This document shows, piece by piece, positions 9,865 to 21,905 of a DNA stretch of 64,000 bases. A program made the translations under genes and the position numbers. Position 1 is the stretch's first letter. Every line of letters begins with the position of its first letter. The notes under the pieces were generated by a model. It saw nothing but the letters and a program-made list of their open reading frames with translations, did not search any database and was not told the origin of the DNA. Source of the DNA: Paguma larvata (taxonomy: Eukaryota; Chordata; Mammalia; Carnivora; Viverridae); the NCBI GenBank assembly GCA_030068075.1, contig CM057825.1:126874739-126938738 (forward strand), written 5' to 3'.

Positions 9865-12006
9865 CTGCCATTGGGTCTGCGCCTGGAGACAACACGAAAA
9901 TCAATGGCGCACAACAACTGGAATCATTGTAGGACCCCTGGAGATCAAAGGTAGGGGCTTCGATATATATATTGCCCATGTGCTCAGCGATAAACTCCCG
10001 AATGGCTGGAACCATTTTGTCAGGCCGCAAACATCGTAGGATCACCATCCTCTCCAATCCCTGAAGGAACTTCCAAGGTCCAGGGAACGTCTCCTCATGG
10101 GGCCAGGTGGAGTCATAGATGTGCTTCCAATCATCGGCATTTTCTTCTAAATGTTCCATCAGGCCTTTCAGTTTTGGCAATGCCGAGGCACGAACCACTT
10201 CCGCCCATGCCTTCTCAGACAGCCATTCAGGAGCTGGGTTGGGGAAGGGGTTGTCCAAGGCGACACCTCCAGTTAGAAGGAAATACCAAGCCTCCTCATT
10301 AACTTGCTTTTTCTCTTTCATGAGGCCGATGGTGAGCAGGAGAGAGAAAAGTAGCTTGTCCTTCTCAAACAGAGAGCGGCAGACGTTGTTGTAGATATTG
10401 AGGGTAAAATGTTCAATGATGTTCTCAATGCGAAGGTCCAGTTCTTCGCTTTTATTGCTATGGGCCAGGGAGTGCACATAGAGGTTTATGAACCACGTCA
10501 GGGAGTACTGGTACATCGGCTCGATGTTGGCCAGGTCAGAGATACAGAAGAAGATGGTGGCAGAGTGGACAGCCACTGGCTTGTAGCCCATCCGAGTCTG
10601 ATCGATCTGTGTTTCTGTTACTGAAGCAATTTTCTGTTTCTCAGAGATCTCTTCAGACAGCATTTTGGAGGAGGACAAAACTTTGATGGCAGTCTCATCC
10701 TCAAGGATGTTCCCCTCAGACAGGGAGAGGACCTCCAAGATCTTATCTTCTATTTCTTTTAGCTGTTTCTTGTTCTCGGCGCTTTCCACAATCAACTCGT
10801 TCTTCTTCTCTTCCAGTTCTGGCTTCTCCTTGGCGGCCACGATGCCAAGGAGCTGATCTTGGAGACCTAAGGGTGTGATCATGAAGTTGAGCAGGCAGAC
10901 TTTCATGGCGACTTCAGGGAGGTAATGTGGGTTCCTCAGACGGGTTGTGATATATAACTTAAAATCCCTGGAGTATTCGATGATGTTTTCACCCAGCCTC
11001 ATGTACTCAACCCCTTGCTGCTTGAATGTGGACTTGAGCAAGATGGGTTCAATAAAGGCATCCAGCTCCTCTCCAACATTTTCTAGCAGGACAGGGGTGC
11101 CAAACTGCAGGGCGTTTTCCAGCGTCCTCACGTAGCTGGCATCTGAGAATTTGATGACGGACAGCTTATTTGCTTTCTCCATATTCTTGATCCACTTATT
11201 GGCCTGCCCCTGAGGGTCAATCATTAAGGCCCAGCGTCTTGAATTGGACACAATGATACCATTGTCAATGGAGAAGGAGTCAATGGGCAGCCCGGCAATC
11301 TGCCAGGCACGGATTTTTACAGGCTCTCCTAATGTGTTGCTGAGACTGAAGTCACTGGAGCCGGGGATGACCTTGTCCTTACATTGAGCCAACCACTGCT
11401 TCTGACAGCTGGCTCGATAATCCACAGTAAAGGCCCCCAGGTAAGCCACGGTCCCTGAGGACAACAGCACATCCCCTGTCAGATTGGTATAGCGGACCCC
11501 CAGCTGCCGGGCGGCTTCTGTCCATCTGTCCTTCTCTCCCCCAAGACCACTGATCAGCTTTTCTGCTCTGATGAGCTTTTGGGAGCAGACCTCAATGTTT
11601 TCCTCCAAGTTATTTTTTTTGGTATTCATCTGCTCAAAGTCATCATTCAGGGCCTGGAGGCGGTCTTCCACCAGCTTCAGTTCTGCTCGCTTCTGGTTCA
11701 GTTTCTGCATCTGTGCGTCCAGCTTCCCCTCGGCCTCCCTCAGCCGCTCCCGTTTGGGAGCCACCACTTTGGCCACACGATCATACACCTCCATGGCCCT
11801 CACCCACTTGCACAGACCTTCGCAGGCAGATGACACATTTTTAATGACAGCCGGCTGGAAATCTGGGTGATCGATGAACCTTTCCCGGATCCGCTTCATG
11901 ATCACTGGAGGGATGTTATCTTTGTCATATGTCTTAAGACTCTCCAAGAATTTCAGATCTCCAAGAATCTTTCTTGAAACTCCCCAGTAATCCTCTATCA
12001 TTTTAC
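9865..12006 (-). CDS. DNAH3: DNAH3 exon E16, giant exon (stalk tip, coiled coil 2, AAA5, AAA6)
   Basis: This single 2,142-base exon encodes about 714 residues without interruption. It starts GKMIEDYWGVSRKILGD (microtubule-binding tip), runs through coiled coil 2 (charged helices around KRERLREAEGKLDAQMQKLN), then GLGGEKDRWTEAARQLG and SSGTVAYLGAFTVDYR (AAA5). It continues through the GYKPVAVHSATIFF and EPMYQYSLTWFI regions and ends in AAA6 at FVLSPGADPMAG. Phase is 1 at both ends. The acceptor aaatag is preceded by tttcttcttcc, and the donor is GCAG|GTAAAG. It provides 37 percent of the coding bases in the window; the other exons are 101-667 bases. I recall a very large exon at this place in human DNAH3, but could not check. 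Confidence 0.97.
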
Positions 12007-12059
12007 CTATTTGGAAGAAGAAATGGAGATTGGACTATTATTAAGACATTCTGGCTTCA

Positions 12060-12445
12060 AGATTTGCAATGGCTACTCATATTTGGGGAAAAAATCCAAG
12101 GTCCTACCGAAGATTTTTAGTGCAGGAAAATACTCTGTTTAATACCATAATGATGGATATAATAATGGCTACCATTATATATTTGTGGAAATCCATAGAA
12201 TGTACACCACCAAGTGTGAACTCTAATATAGACTATGGACTCTAGGTGATAATGATGTGTCAACATAGGTTCATCAATTTTAACAAAGGTACCACTCTGT
12301 TACAATAACAGGGGTTGCTATCTATACATGTGCGTGGGTTAGGGGTATATGAGAAATCTCTGTACTCTTCTCTCACTTTTGCTGTGATCTTAAAATTGCT
12401 CTAAAAATATAAAATCTAAATTAAAAAAAAAAGAAAAATTTAAGT
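12060..12445 (+). repeat. Old L1 3' end
   Basis: The typical L1M tail is present: ctctgtactcttctctcac, then tttgctgtgatcttaaaattg, then ctctaaaaatataaaatct and a poly(A). It lies just upstream (in gene sense) of the giant exon E16. Confidence 0.65.
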
Positions 12446-12649
12446 TTCTCGCCATGGTCCAGGAGGCCCAATGAACTCATCCACCTCATCTCTGAGGCCT
12501 TGCTCCTTGGACTTCCGTCAGGAAGAACCTTCCTTCAACTCCTCAATGATCTCAAGTGCCTTCCTACCATAAGCCCTTGATCCAGCCTGTAAATGGTATC
12601 TGCTGACTCTCAGTCAGACTTCAGTTCAATTTAAAAGTCACCTCCACTG

Positions 12650-12853
12650 AGGGGCACCTGGGTGGCTCAGTGGGTTAAGTGTCAGACTTCAGCTCAGGTC
12701 ATGATCTCACATTTTGTGAGTTCGAGCCTCACGTTGGGCTCTGTACTGACAGCTCAGAGTCTGGAGCCTACTTCGTATTCTGTGTCTCCCTCTCTCTCTG
12801 CCCCTGCCCTGCTCACGATCTCTCTCTCTCTCAAAAATAAACATAAAAAAAAG
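12650..12853 (+). mobile_element. CAN-SINE (cat type)
   Basis: Head GGGGCACCTGGGTGGCTCAG; flanking duplication aaaagtcacctccactga / aaaagtcctttccattga. Forms an inverted pair with the SINE at 12985. Confidence 0.93.
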
Positions 12854-12984
12854 TCCTTTCCATTGAGAGGTTTCCCCAGATTTCTGTCACTATACTGGGC
12901 CACGCTATACCTCCTCCAGCATTTTCTTTCATCTCAGCTGCTGGAATCAATTCCCTTTACATCATTTATGCAACCTCTAATTTT

Positions 12985-13163
12985 AATGTTTTATTTGTTT
13001 TTGAGAGAGAGCGCAGGTGGGGCAAAAAGAGGGAGACAGAGGATCTGAAATGGGCTCCATGCTGACAACAGAGAGCCCAATGTGGGGCTCAGATTCACAA
13101 ACTGTGAGACCATGACCTGAGCCGAATCAGATGCTTAAATGACTGAACCACCCAGGCGCCCCT
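12985..13163 (-). mobile_element. CAN-SINE (cat type), shortened linker
   Basis: It runs from ttaatgttttatttgttttt to the head complement gaaccacccaggcgcccc. Opposite orientation to the SINE 130 bases away. Confidence 0.9.
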
Positions 13164-13787
13164 GAATACTCCTTTTCAAGTCTGGGAGGTGGATTAGATG
13201 GGACCCAATCAGTCTTTGTGAGTGAGAGTCTCAAGAGAAAGAGAAAGAGTGGGGAAGCAGCATGTAACTACACAAAAGTCCATCGTTGGCCTGTTCAGAA
13301 ACTAAGCAGGACCCTTATTCTCCTCAGCACCCATCATGCCAATGATTGACTGAGCCTTGATCCCATCCCGGGGCTGCATCCCTTTTGTTGACATGCTGGA
13401 AATGAGTTAGAAGCCCTTTTGGCTCATAGCATTGTAAACACTTGCCAACCTCAGCCTAATCAAAAAAAGTTATACTTGAGAAATCATATTAAGTACAATA
13501 GGTCAGATGTGTCCCATTTTAATGCAAGCACAATAGCCAAATAAATATTTCCCATGAAGGTTTTTATCTGCATTCAGGAAAATGATCTGGTTCATTTAAA
13601 TTCAAGGTACCCAAGATGAATTCAAGGGTCTTTTGCTCCATCTTAATGTTTTGGCTACAGTTCTGTGGGATAAATGAATAATACAAACAATTCACTTCAA
13701 TTAGAAAAAAAGAAAGGGGAATGGTAGGCCCTATGCTGATCAAGTGATCCAAGAGAATGAACCTTCGTGACTTTGGCCATACTTTGC

Positions 13788-13965
13788 GTATCTTGGCAGT
13801 TCTCCACCCTGGCTGTACCTTAGATCATCTAGGAGCTTAAAAAATATATACATATATATATATACATGTACCAGTGGAGTAAGAATCTCTGGGAGTGGAG
13901 GCACAGGCTTCAGCATTCTTTACACTCCCTACATGGTTCTAGGGTGCAGCCAGGGTGGAGAAGTG
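13788..13965 (+). mobile_element. MER5A-type hAT relic
   Basis: The termini cagttctccaccctggctg and gcagccagggtggagaagtg are inverted repeats. The centre carries an AT-repeat expansion (13840-13866). Confidence 0.8.
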
Positions 13966-14384
13966 TTGGACTAGCTCATTCTTACTCAGCCAACTTATTA
14001 CACCTCAGCTGCTTCCCTAAGGGATTCTCCTGTGAAGTCCACTTCCTGCCTGTCCATTCCTGATCACCTCTACATCTTCTTCATGTGGTTTTTGGCCTCA
14101 CACCAATCAGGAAGAGGAAATGCTAGTCGATGGGAAGCAAAAACCAGAGGCTCTTGAATGAAGGATTAGGGATTTTGAGCTTTTCAGAAGGAATGGAGGA
14201 ATTACAGGACAGTTTCCAGGATAGGAGGATTCAAAAGACAGGGAATATTACTGAGGCTGGTTCTTAAAGTCCTTGTTCAGCTTTAAGACACTGCTATTAA
14301 TAATAAAGTGCTACATCTAATTCGGATTTTAAGGAGAACAGATAATCACCTACTAATGCTTCTAGGGTCAGTTATATGGGGAGC

Positions 14385-14740
14385 TTTCCTTCCTCCTTTA
14401 TTCCCAAGTCTCTGATTCCTTGTCTTCCTTCCACCTGAGTTTCTGTCTCTGCATCCCTTTGTCCCTTTCTCTCTGCCTTTAACTCTCCATTTCCAGCTCT
14501 TCTTCTGTTCCCTCTTCCTTCTCCCTCCTCACCTCTTGCCCAGTTCTTTATCTCTTTGCGCGCATGTGCATGTGCATCCAGGTGCCTATCATTCCATCAC
14601 CCTGTATCTCGGTCTCATTCTCTGCATTTCCTTCTCTGGTTATCTCTCAGTTTCTCCCTTTCTCTAGCTCTTTCTGTTTCTCTCCCCCGCAACCACACAT
14701 TACTCTGTTTCAGCCCTTTGTCTCCGGAGTCTTCATTTTT
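14385..14740 (+). repeat. Pyrimidine-rich tract
   Basis: About 350 bases are strongly C/T-biased (tctttctgtctctgcatccc and similar). It lies about 0.5 kb upstream, in gene sense, of giant exon E16's neighbour intron; on the DNAH3 transcript it is purine-rich. Confidence 0.6.
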
Positions 14741-15020
14741 GTAATGATTTGCAGGCAGGGGCCTTGATTAAGCTCAGCCTCACCTAAAGACGCCTGCCTT
14801 TTCCCTACTGACTGAGAGGAGTGAGGAAGGTGAAGGCACAGGAGAGAGCTGTGTGGATGAACATGCACCGCCTGGCGCTTTTCTGATCTCCTCTGGGACT
14901 CCAGACCCTGCCTGTGGGCCTGGGGAGGATGGGTGGGGGTGTGGTACCCCTCCTGCCAGGGAAAAACGCCCTGTGAAGGCTGCTCTGAGGGGCGAAGGGC
15001 GGGGAGCTGAAGTGTGTTAC

Positions 15021-15219
15021 CACTGCCGCTAGAGTCTGGCTTCCTCTCTGGTTTCAGCCCTTTCATGACACAGATGCTCTCCATGACCAGCTTGACAGGG
15101 CCGGGCGGGTTCTGCATGGACTTCACCAGTGAGATGTCTGCTGGGTTCAGGGTGTCCAGGGCAGCGAGCGCGGCCTCCAGGGCTGGCATGGCCTCTGCCA
15201 GGTCCCCCTCACATTCGTT
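15021..15219 (-). CDS. DNAH3: DNAH3 exon E15 (stalk to microtubule-binding tip)
   Basis: The translation NECEGDLAEAMPALEAALAA, then LDTLNPADISLVKSMQNPPG, is the conserved end of coiled coil 1 and entry into the microtubule-binding domain. It ends SSGSG with the last glycine split. It is 199 bases, phase 0 in and 1 out. The acceptor is ctgcccgcag and the donor AGTG|GTAACA. Confidence 0.95.
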
Positions 15220-15780
15220 CTGCGGGCAGCACAGGGACAGAAATGGATGAGTGCCTGGTGCCTGGCACACCAGGCACTCACTTCTTGGAGGAAGCTGGAA
15301 GAGGCTCTTCCTGCTCCTCTGCGTCCTTCCAGGATGGCACCCCCTCCTGGAGTTCTGCACAGGAGGCTGGCTCTAACTGTTGAGTGGTAGCGGGGAGGCC
15401 TCCATGACTTTTCAGGGCTGTGGTTTTGATGACTTGGACATTTGAGAATTCACCTGATTTGTGATCTTAAAAAAAAAAAAATATCAAGCTTTGGATTCTA
15501 AACACGTTCCCAAGAGATATATGCAGTGGGTAACTTCACACCCACAGATCAAGGATGAGTTGAGAAATGGAGTAAAGGATGAGGCCCAGGATTGAGTGAC
15601 AGCCGGGAAGGGGTTAGAGTAAGTTTGGGGAAGAAATAAGGCATGAGGGGGAGGGGGAGGGTCAGGGATGGGGTGAAGTCTAGAATGTATTGTAGCTCAG
15701 AGAAGAGGCTCAGTCATGGATAAGGTGAAGCTTGGGGATAGGGTGGAGTTTAAGGCAAGAGTTTAAGGATGAGGAATGGG
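15220..15780. other. Intron E14-E15, unassigned start
   Basis: No gene or named repeat recognised. A G-rich, low-complexity stretch at 15600-15780 repeats a ggatgagg/gtttggggaa-like pattern. Confidence 0.45.
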
Positions 15781-15783
15781 AAC

Positions 15784-16110
15784 AGAGATTAATACAATGA
15801 AGTATTATTCAGCCATAAAAAGGAATGAAGTATTGATTCATGTGACAACATGGAAAACATGCTAGGTAAAAGAAGCCAGACATAAAATGCCACTTGCTAT
15901 ATGACTCCATTTACATGAAATGTGAATAAAAGGAAAATCCAAAGAAGCAGAAAGTGAGTTAGTGGTTATCAAGGGCTGGGGGAGAGAGGAATGATGAGTG
16001 ACTGCTAACAAGTCTAGGTTTCTTGTGGGGTGACAAAAATGTTCTAGAATTAGTGGTGATAGGTGTATACCTCTGTGACTGTACTAAACACCTCTGAATT
16101 GCATAACTTA
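15784..16110 (+). repeat. L1 3' end fragment
   Basis: The L1 ORF2 end is recognisable (tattattcagccataaaaag, then tgcacacatgg-like and gccagacataaaatgcc blocks). The 3' UTR follows to tgcataacttaaaaatgtg. Confidence 0.75.
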
Positions 16111-16111
16111 A

Positions 16112-16334
16112 AAATGTGGAGGGTGCCTGCCTAGCTTAGTCAGTTAAGCATCCAACTCTTGGTTTCAGCTCTGGTCATGATCTCACGGTTCATGAGTTCA
16201 GGTCCCACATCAGGCTCTGTGATGACAATGCAGAGCCTGCTTGGGATTCTCTCTCTCTCCCTCTCTGCCCCTCCCCACCTCTCTTTGTCTCTATCTCTCA
16301 AAATAAATAAACCAAAAAAAAAAAAAAGGTGGTT
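16112..16334 (+). mobile_element. CAN-SINE (cat type)
   Basis: Head GGGTGCCTGCCTAGCTTAG, B-box region, CT linker, AAATAAATAAACC and a poly(A). The left arm of a close inverted SINE pair. Confidence 0.9.
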
Positions 16335-16369
16335 ATTAATGGTATGTGAGTTAAATCTCAATTAAAATT

Positions 16370-16497
16370 TTTTTTAATGTATATTCATTTTTGAGCCATC
16401 AGCACAGAGCCTGACGCAGGGCTCCAACCCATGAACCATGAGATCATGACCTAGCTGAAGTCTGACGTTAAACCAAATGAACCACCCAGGCACCTGT
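16370..16497 (-). mobile_element. CAN-SINE, linker-deleted
   Basis: The tRNA-like part from gagccatcagcacagagcc to aaccacccaggcacct lies directly next to the tail side, with the CT/GA linker missing. Inverted relative to the SINE ending near 16334. Confidence 0.88.
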
Positions 16498-16499
16498 CA

Positions 16500-17425
16500 A
16501 TTTTTTTTTAAAAAAAGAAAGTTTAACATTATAAGATTTTAGAACTGGAAGGGACCTTATAGACTACTTAGTAATCCAATTACCAAATAAACAAAAATAA
16601 AAACAAGGTCTCAGTAGGCAAAATGAGTTAGCCCCAGTAATGAAGCTCCAACTTTGGAACGCTGATTCACGGTCTGTGAATTCTCTGTCAGTTGTCCAGC
16701 CCTACAAATGGTCACACAGCCACGGCTGAAGTGAAGCTTCACAAGAGAACAACAATTCTTAGGTAAGACAGCACGTGTTGAAGTCCATATCCTGCACGTT
16801 TATTGCAGGCAAACAAGATAAAGGTGGTTTCACCTTCTCACATCTGTGTGTGCATGCACATGTGTGTATCCTCATGTGTGTTTATCATGGATTCTTTATT
16901 TTAGGTTTTCTGCTTTTTAAATAAACTTGCAGCAATGTTTTGTTTGGCTTGATTATACTAAAACAACACCCCTGTCCCCATGAACCACGTCAAATGTTCC
17001 CAATATCAAAATGGAATGTTCCGCTTCAGATGGCAAAAATGGCCCAGTCCCAGGGGTAACTCAGTTTGCTCCCTCTTCAGTCCTAGGATAGGTGCCAGAG
17101 TGCTAAGGCAAGAGGAAAAGAACTGAAACCAAAGCCTGCTGTTTCTCATGGTCAGCTTCAGATACAGTTTGGTGGCAGAGGAGACCAAAGTTGTTGGCTC
17201 AGCCACAACTTTGGATTCTTGGTGGGTTTCAATGATCCCAGGTGCCCACAGATGCCATCGATAGTTCTATGTTCTTTTCTTATCACGTGCCAGACAACCA
17301 GTGGCCCCTACATGCTTCCTGTCCTCCAGTGGCCCAGTAGCTCTGCTCCCTTTCCTAAGAAGCAAGGCCTGGGTACCAGCAATCTTTTTTGTCAAGTGAC
17401 TCAAAAAGGCTCTAATTATAAGATG
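16500..17425. other. Intron E14-E15, unassigned middle
   Basis: No gene, RNA or repeat family recognised with confidence. Short GT-rich run at 16850-16885. Confidence 0.45.
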
Positions 17426-17429
17426 GTGT

Positions 17430-17612
17430 GTACAGCGATTCTCAACGCTGGTTCTGCCTTAGAGTCACTGAAGAACATTTAAGGCCATCCTCACGGTCAG
17501 GCCCCACGCCCCGAGATTCTGAATCATTCAATCTGGGTGAGGCCTTGCACCGCCTTTTCAAAACTCCAGAGGTGAGTCTGACACACAGCTCTATTGAGAG
17601 ACTCCGGCTTAC
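17430..17612 (+). mobile_element. MER5A-type hAT relic
   Basis: It begins cagcgattctcaacgctgg and carries the MER5A core tcaggccccacgccc, then ttctgaatcattcaatctgg. Confidence 0.75.
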
Positions 17613-19110
17613 ACTCTCGAAACTGAAAACATGGCAGGAAGGAACAGACCTCGGAGCCCAATAGGGGAATGGCTATTTGATGAGAGAAGTGATTACTTAA
17701 AATGGTCATTGAAATGATTATATGACGTTTTGAAAAAACATCTGTGATAGGATGTTAAGGAAATAAATAAGCATGATGCAAATTGCAATTATGACTGCAA
17801 TAACATAAAACTATCCACGTGTATAGACAGGGGTTAGAAGGAAACTTGGGAAATTGAAAAGGTGTTAAAGCTGAGTTCTTAAATATTCTTTCATACATGT
17901 TATTGTCACATCACTTAATTCTATGATAAAAAACATCATGATTAAAAATGACCCCCATTGCTTAGCAATTCAAGGAGCATCTAGGCCCTTTGAAAGGTAT
18001 AAAGCACAGGGCACTCTCACAAGACACAATCAACTCTGCAGCAACTCATTAGGGGGAAAAAGAAATAATTCATTTGCTTAAAAGAAATGACCACTGTAAG
18101 TGAACTGCTGTACTTGGGAAGCAAGTATTGGGCCTCTTTCTCTGCCAAGTCTCCTCACTGTCCCTGGATGGATTCCACTTGCATAGCTGAGCCTCTGCTG
18201 CAGGGGCCACCAAACGGGGGGCCTTCCCAGGTTACCTCCTTTCTAGGGGTGAGAGGAGATTGGAGAAAATTATAGTCCTTGTGTGAACAGGGACTGTAGT
18301 TCTGAGAAGTTCAAGGAGGGGTTCTGGTCCTCAGGGAAACTCAGAGCAAGCACAGCGTCTTTCTCTCCCTGGATGCACCTCCTGACTCACCTCCAGGATG
18401 TCATTCCTGACACTCAGAGATGAGACGGCAAAACATCAGACCTTACCCTTGACACTGAAACCCAAGATAGCAATTTCCTGCCCAGGAATGGGTGTGGTGG
18501 GTCATCTCCATGTGACCTCCTGCATCCCTCCTGCTCCAACAAGTCCCTGTTTTCCCCCTGACATTGTGGAGTAGAACCCTGTGATGGTACCCACATGTGG
18601 CAAGAGGCTGTCCTTTATCAAATGGGCAAACCCACTTGGTACAAAGTAAAGAACAACAGTTTTGGAGAACATGCACCACTAAACTCTGTGTGCTGGACAC
18701 GTACTACAAAATTTACCTGTTTCTTTCTTAGTATCCCCACTTTATAGGCAAGAAAACTGAGGTTAGAAAAGGGACAGAGAAAATACGGAGTCTCGATGTT
18801 CCCAACTCTAATATTAAACCATGGAGGAACTGAAAATTCCTGTGCCTCCAGGGGCCAGGCCCATGATGTGGCTGTGGGAGGTGGGCTGGATGGGGCTTTG
18901 GGGAACTGGAAGACACACGGGGCAGCATCTATTCAATACTGCTGATGGGTGCAACCCAAGAATGCAGGCCCCATGTTTCCAGAATTCTTCGTTTTTTTCC
19001 TAAGAAAAACGGAACATTTACAATTTTAACTTGAAATCTCTTGAGTTTTAAAAGTTGAAGATGGTTTCAGACTTAAAAAAAAAATACCATGTGTGTCAAA
19101 GGGTAAGTAT
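17613..19110. other. Intron E14-E15, unassigned
   Basis: About 1.5 kb without a recognisable gene, RNA or repeat. The short open frames lack domains and splice context. Confidence 0.5.
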
Positions 19111-19111
19111 A

Positions 19112-19385
19112 CACTCCCATTTTCAGTCATGTGGTAGCCACATGACCTTGAACAAGTCATTTAAGTTCCTGTACCATAATTTCCTTATCTGTAAACTGGG
19201 AATGATATCATTTTCCTTGCAGGACTGTTAAAATGATAAAAGGCAATGTGTATCAAGTATGAGAGAATACAGTCTCCATGAGGGAAGGAATTTTGTCTGT
19301 CTTGTTCACTCCTTACCCCCACTGCCCAGAAAGGTGCTAGCACACAGCAAGTGTTCAATAAATATTTGTTAAAAATGAAGGATTG
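19112..19385 (+). repeat. MIR fragment followed by L2 3' end
   Basis: MIR: ccttgaacaagtcatttaag...cttatctgtaaactgggaatg. Then the L2 tail: ccatgagggaaggaatttt...caagtgttcaataaatattt. Confidence 0.75.
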
Positions 19386-20339
19386 AAAGAAACCACCGCA
19401 GTGCTAAAAAGTAGTAGCTATTACTATCATCTTGTCATAGAATGGCAAAACACCTGCTGGATTATGGTTCCTGGTGGTCGCCATCTTCAATGGTTCCATT
19501 GGCCTCTTGTCTATGCCACTGAGACTATGGATGAGATCACCTCTCTCATCCAGGGCCTTCACTGTGTGACTCTGAGACCAGGGATTAGATCTAAAGGAAC
19601 CTATGAAAGGCCAGGTCTCAGGACTCACTGGAGAAAAGCCATCTATCTGTAACACCTGTCCTTTTCAAGAAAGTGCCCCATGACCTATTTACCCTAGAAT
19701 CAAGACATAAGCTACTTCTCATTCAAGCCCTTTTAAAAAGAATGGTCAAAAGGATTTTCTAATTCTGAATAGGGACAAGTGTCTTGAGCTAAGTGCCAAC
19801 AGTACTAATCCTGCTAACTAGCTGTGCAACCCTGAAAAATCACTTCGCCACTGAACTTCAATGTCATTGACTCTCAGATACTGATAGCTGTCATTCCCAA
19901 GTCCAAGGCAGTTGTAACGCTCAAATGGAATTGAGCAATTGAAAGGGCTGAGAAATAGATAGCATCACATGAATGTAAATCAGATTTTCTTCTAATATCA
20001 GAATGTAAGTGAAGCCCTGCCCAGGGCTATCCTTTGATACAAGAATCACCTTCAAGAGGGGTCTTCTAGGTTCAACATTCTGTTATTTGACAATGATTTA
20101 TTCCACACCTGTAACACACCAGGGACATCTGAGAAAAACTGATGGAGGTGGAGGAGAAAGGCAGAGAGACAGCCAGTGGAAGGGCCCTGGGGTGGGAGCG
20201 TGCCTTTGTACTTATCTGAGGAATAGTTAGGAGTCCAGAGTGGCCAGAGTAGAGCAACGAAGGGAAAGTAATGAGATGAGGTTAGATCATGTTGAGTCTT
20301 GTAGGCCTTGACTCCCAGCGAGATGGAGAATATTTGGAA

Positions 20340-20465
20340 AACAGTAATGCTTCCTGGAGAGAGCCAGGTGCCACAAAGCCTTGCTGCACCACTTACTAGC
20401 TATGTGATGCATGGGAAGTCAGCTGTCTTTTTCAGATCTCACTTTTCCCTGCAGGATGGGCCGAC
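20340..20465 (+). repeat. MIR fragment
   Basis: gagagccaggtgccacaaag, then cttactagctatgtgatg and ttttccctgcaggatggg fit the MIR core. It lies near exon E14. Confidence 0.55.
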
Positions 20466-20561
20466 CACATGCACTGTGTAGGACTAGGTTAGGCTCTAGT
20501 GGGATCACGGATGAACTCAGAAAATGCTGGTTCCCTCCGTTTCCTCGTTGGCTCTTTATAC

Positions 20562-20744
20562 CTTGATTCCTTGAGCAATGGCAGCGGCAGCGTTGGCTTC
20601 TTTTTCATCCGCCTGCACCAGAAGTTTCTTGGCATCAGCTTCTTTCGTCTCCTCTTCAATTTTCACCATCATCTTGGCAGTCTCTTCGGAGGTATGGATG
20701 AGCTGAGGCTGGAGAGCAGTCAGTTCTACTTGCATGACTGCCAC
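20562..20744 (-). CDS. DNAH3: DNAH3 exon E14 (stalk coiled coil 1)
   Basis: This symmetric 183-base exon (61 codons, phase 0 both ends) encodes VAVMQVELTALQPQL and ends EANAAAAIAQGIK. It is charged and helical, with regular hydrophobic spacing, as in the antiparallel coiled-coil stalk that carries the microtubule-binding domain. The acceptor is cttgctag and the donor AAG|GTATAA. Confidence 0.93.
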
Positions 20745-21384
20745 CTAGCAAGAAGAGGGGGACAGGGTCAGCTCTCTCTTTGCCGAGAATGGCATGGTTG
20801 GCAAGAGTTGAAACCATTCTCCAATCTATGATATGCAGAAAATACTAATGATTTTAACATGGTCCTGGGTATGTATTTGTTGGCTTGAATTTCTCTCTTT
20901 GATCTTTGAATACTTAGTTACTGAATTCATACTATTTGTTGTAAATTATCAAGCTAGGCACTAGACATATAATGGTAAGCTTAAAATTTTTTTAAAAGGT
21001 ACAGTTTCCTCCTGTGCTCTTGAACCTAAATTTCAGTGTTGGGGGCAGAGAGAGATAAAACAAAATCAAGTTAGAAAAAAAAAAAAACTCCTACTTTTAT
21101 TTTAGTCTGTGAAAGAAGCATACATTTCTGAGATACCTGGGGTAGAAGAAACTTTCAAGGCTATTTTTTCCGAGAGTCTGATGCCCTCTAAAGCATTGCT
21201 GCCAAGTAGTTTTCTGGCCTCTGTTTAAATACCTCTAATGGTGGAGGGCTTACTACCTCTCAGGACAGTTGTGCCATTTTTCACCTACTGGCCCTGATTC
21301 CACCTTCTAAGGCAGCTCAGATGCATATCTGAGGAAGGTTTCATAATCGTGCAACCGCTGGCCCCAGCAAGCATGTGGGAGAAG

Positions 21385-21620
21385 CACAGCATGCTGGCCT
21401 GGTTAGGAGCACGGGTTCTGGAATCACACAGAGCGGGGTTTCAGTTTTGGCCTGACCACTCACACCGGCTACACGCAAGGCTGCATGTGTGAGTTTGGCA
21501 AGTGTCCTGGCCCCTCTGCATTGTGGTTTCTTTGTGTGTAACATGGAAACAATAACAGTACTTTCCTCACACACAGCACTGGCATGTGATAGGGCTCAAG
21601 GAATGTTAACTGGCACTGTC
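21385..21620 (+). repeat. MIR fragment
   Basis: tggttaggagcacgggttctgg, then tttggcctgaccactcac, tgtgagtttggcaagtg and tgtaacatggaaacaataacag match the MIR layout. Confidence 0.7.
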
Positions 21621-21905
21621 ATTCTGTTTTCTGGTCTAGACTGTCTTAGGTCCTTTTGCTCATGTCCTGTTGCTGCTCCTCCAACAACATTGTTTACTCA
21701 CCCTTGCCCGGACAGAATCCAATTTTCAAAACCTCTCTAAGAGCCAGGGATCCCCAGGAACAGAGTGAGGGAGGCCACCTCTGCTGTTCTCCCTCATCCT
21801 TGTGTCGTAGTGCTAGTGGGTTTGCTATACTCAGCAGCAGGTCAACCTACTGTGAACCCTCAGTTAGCTCAGTTCTTTATTCATGCTAAAAATCCATCCA
21901 TTTAT

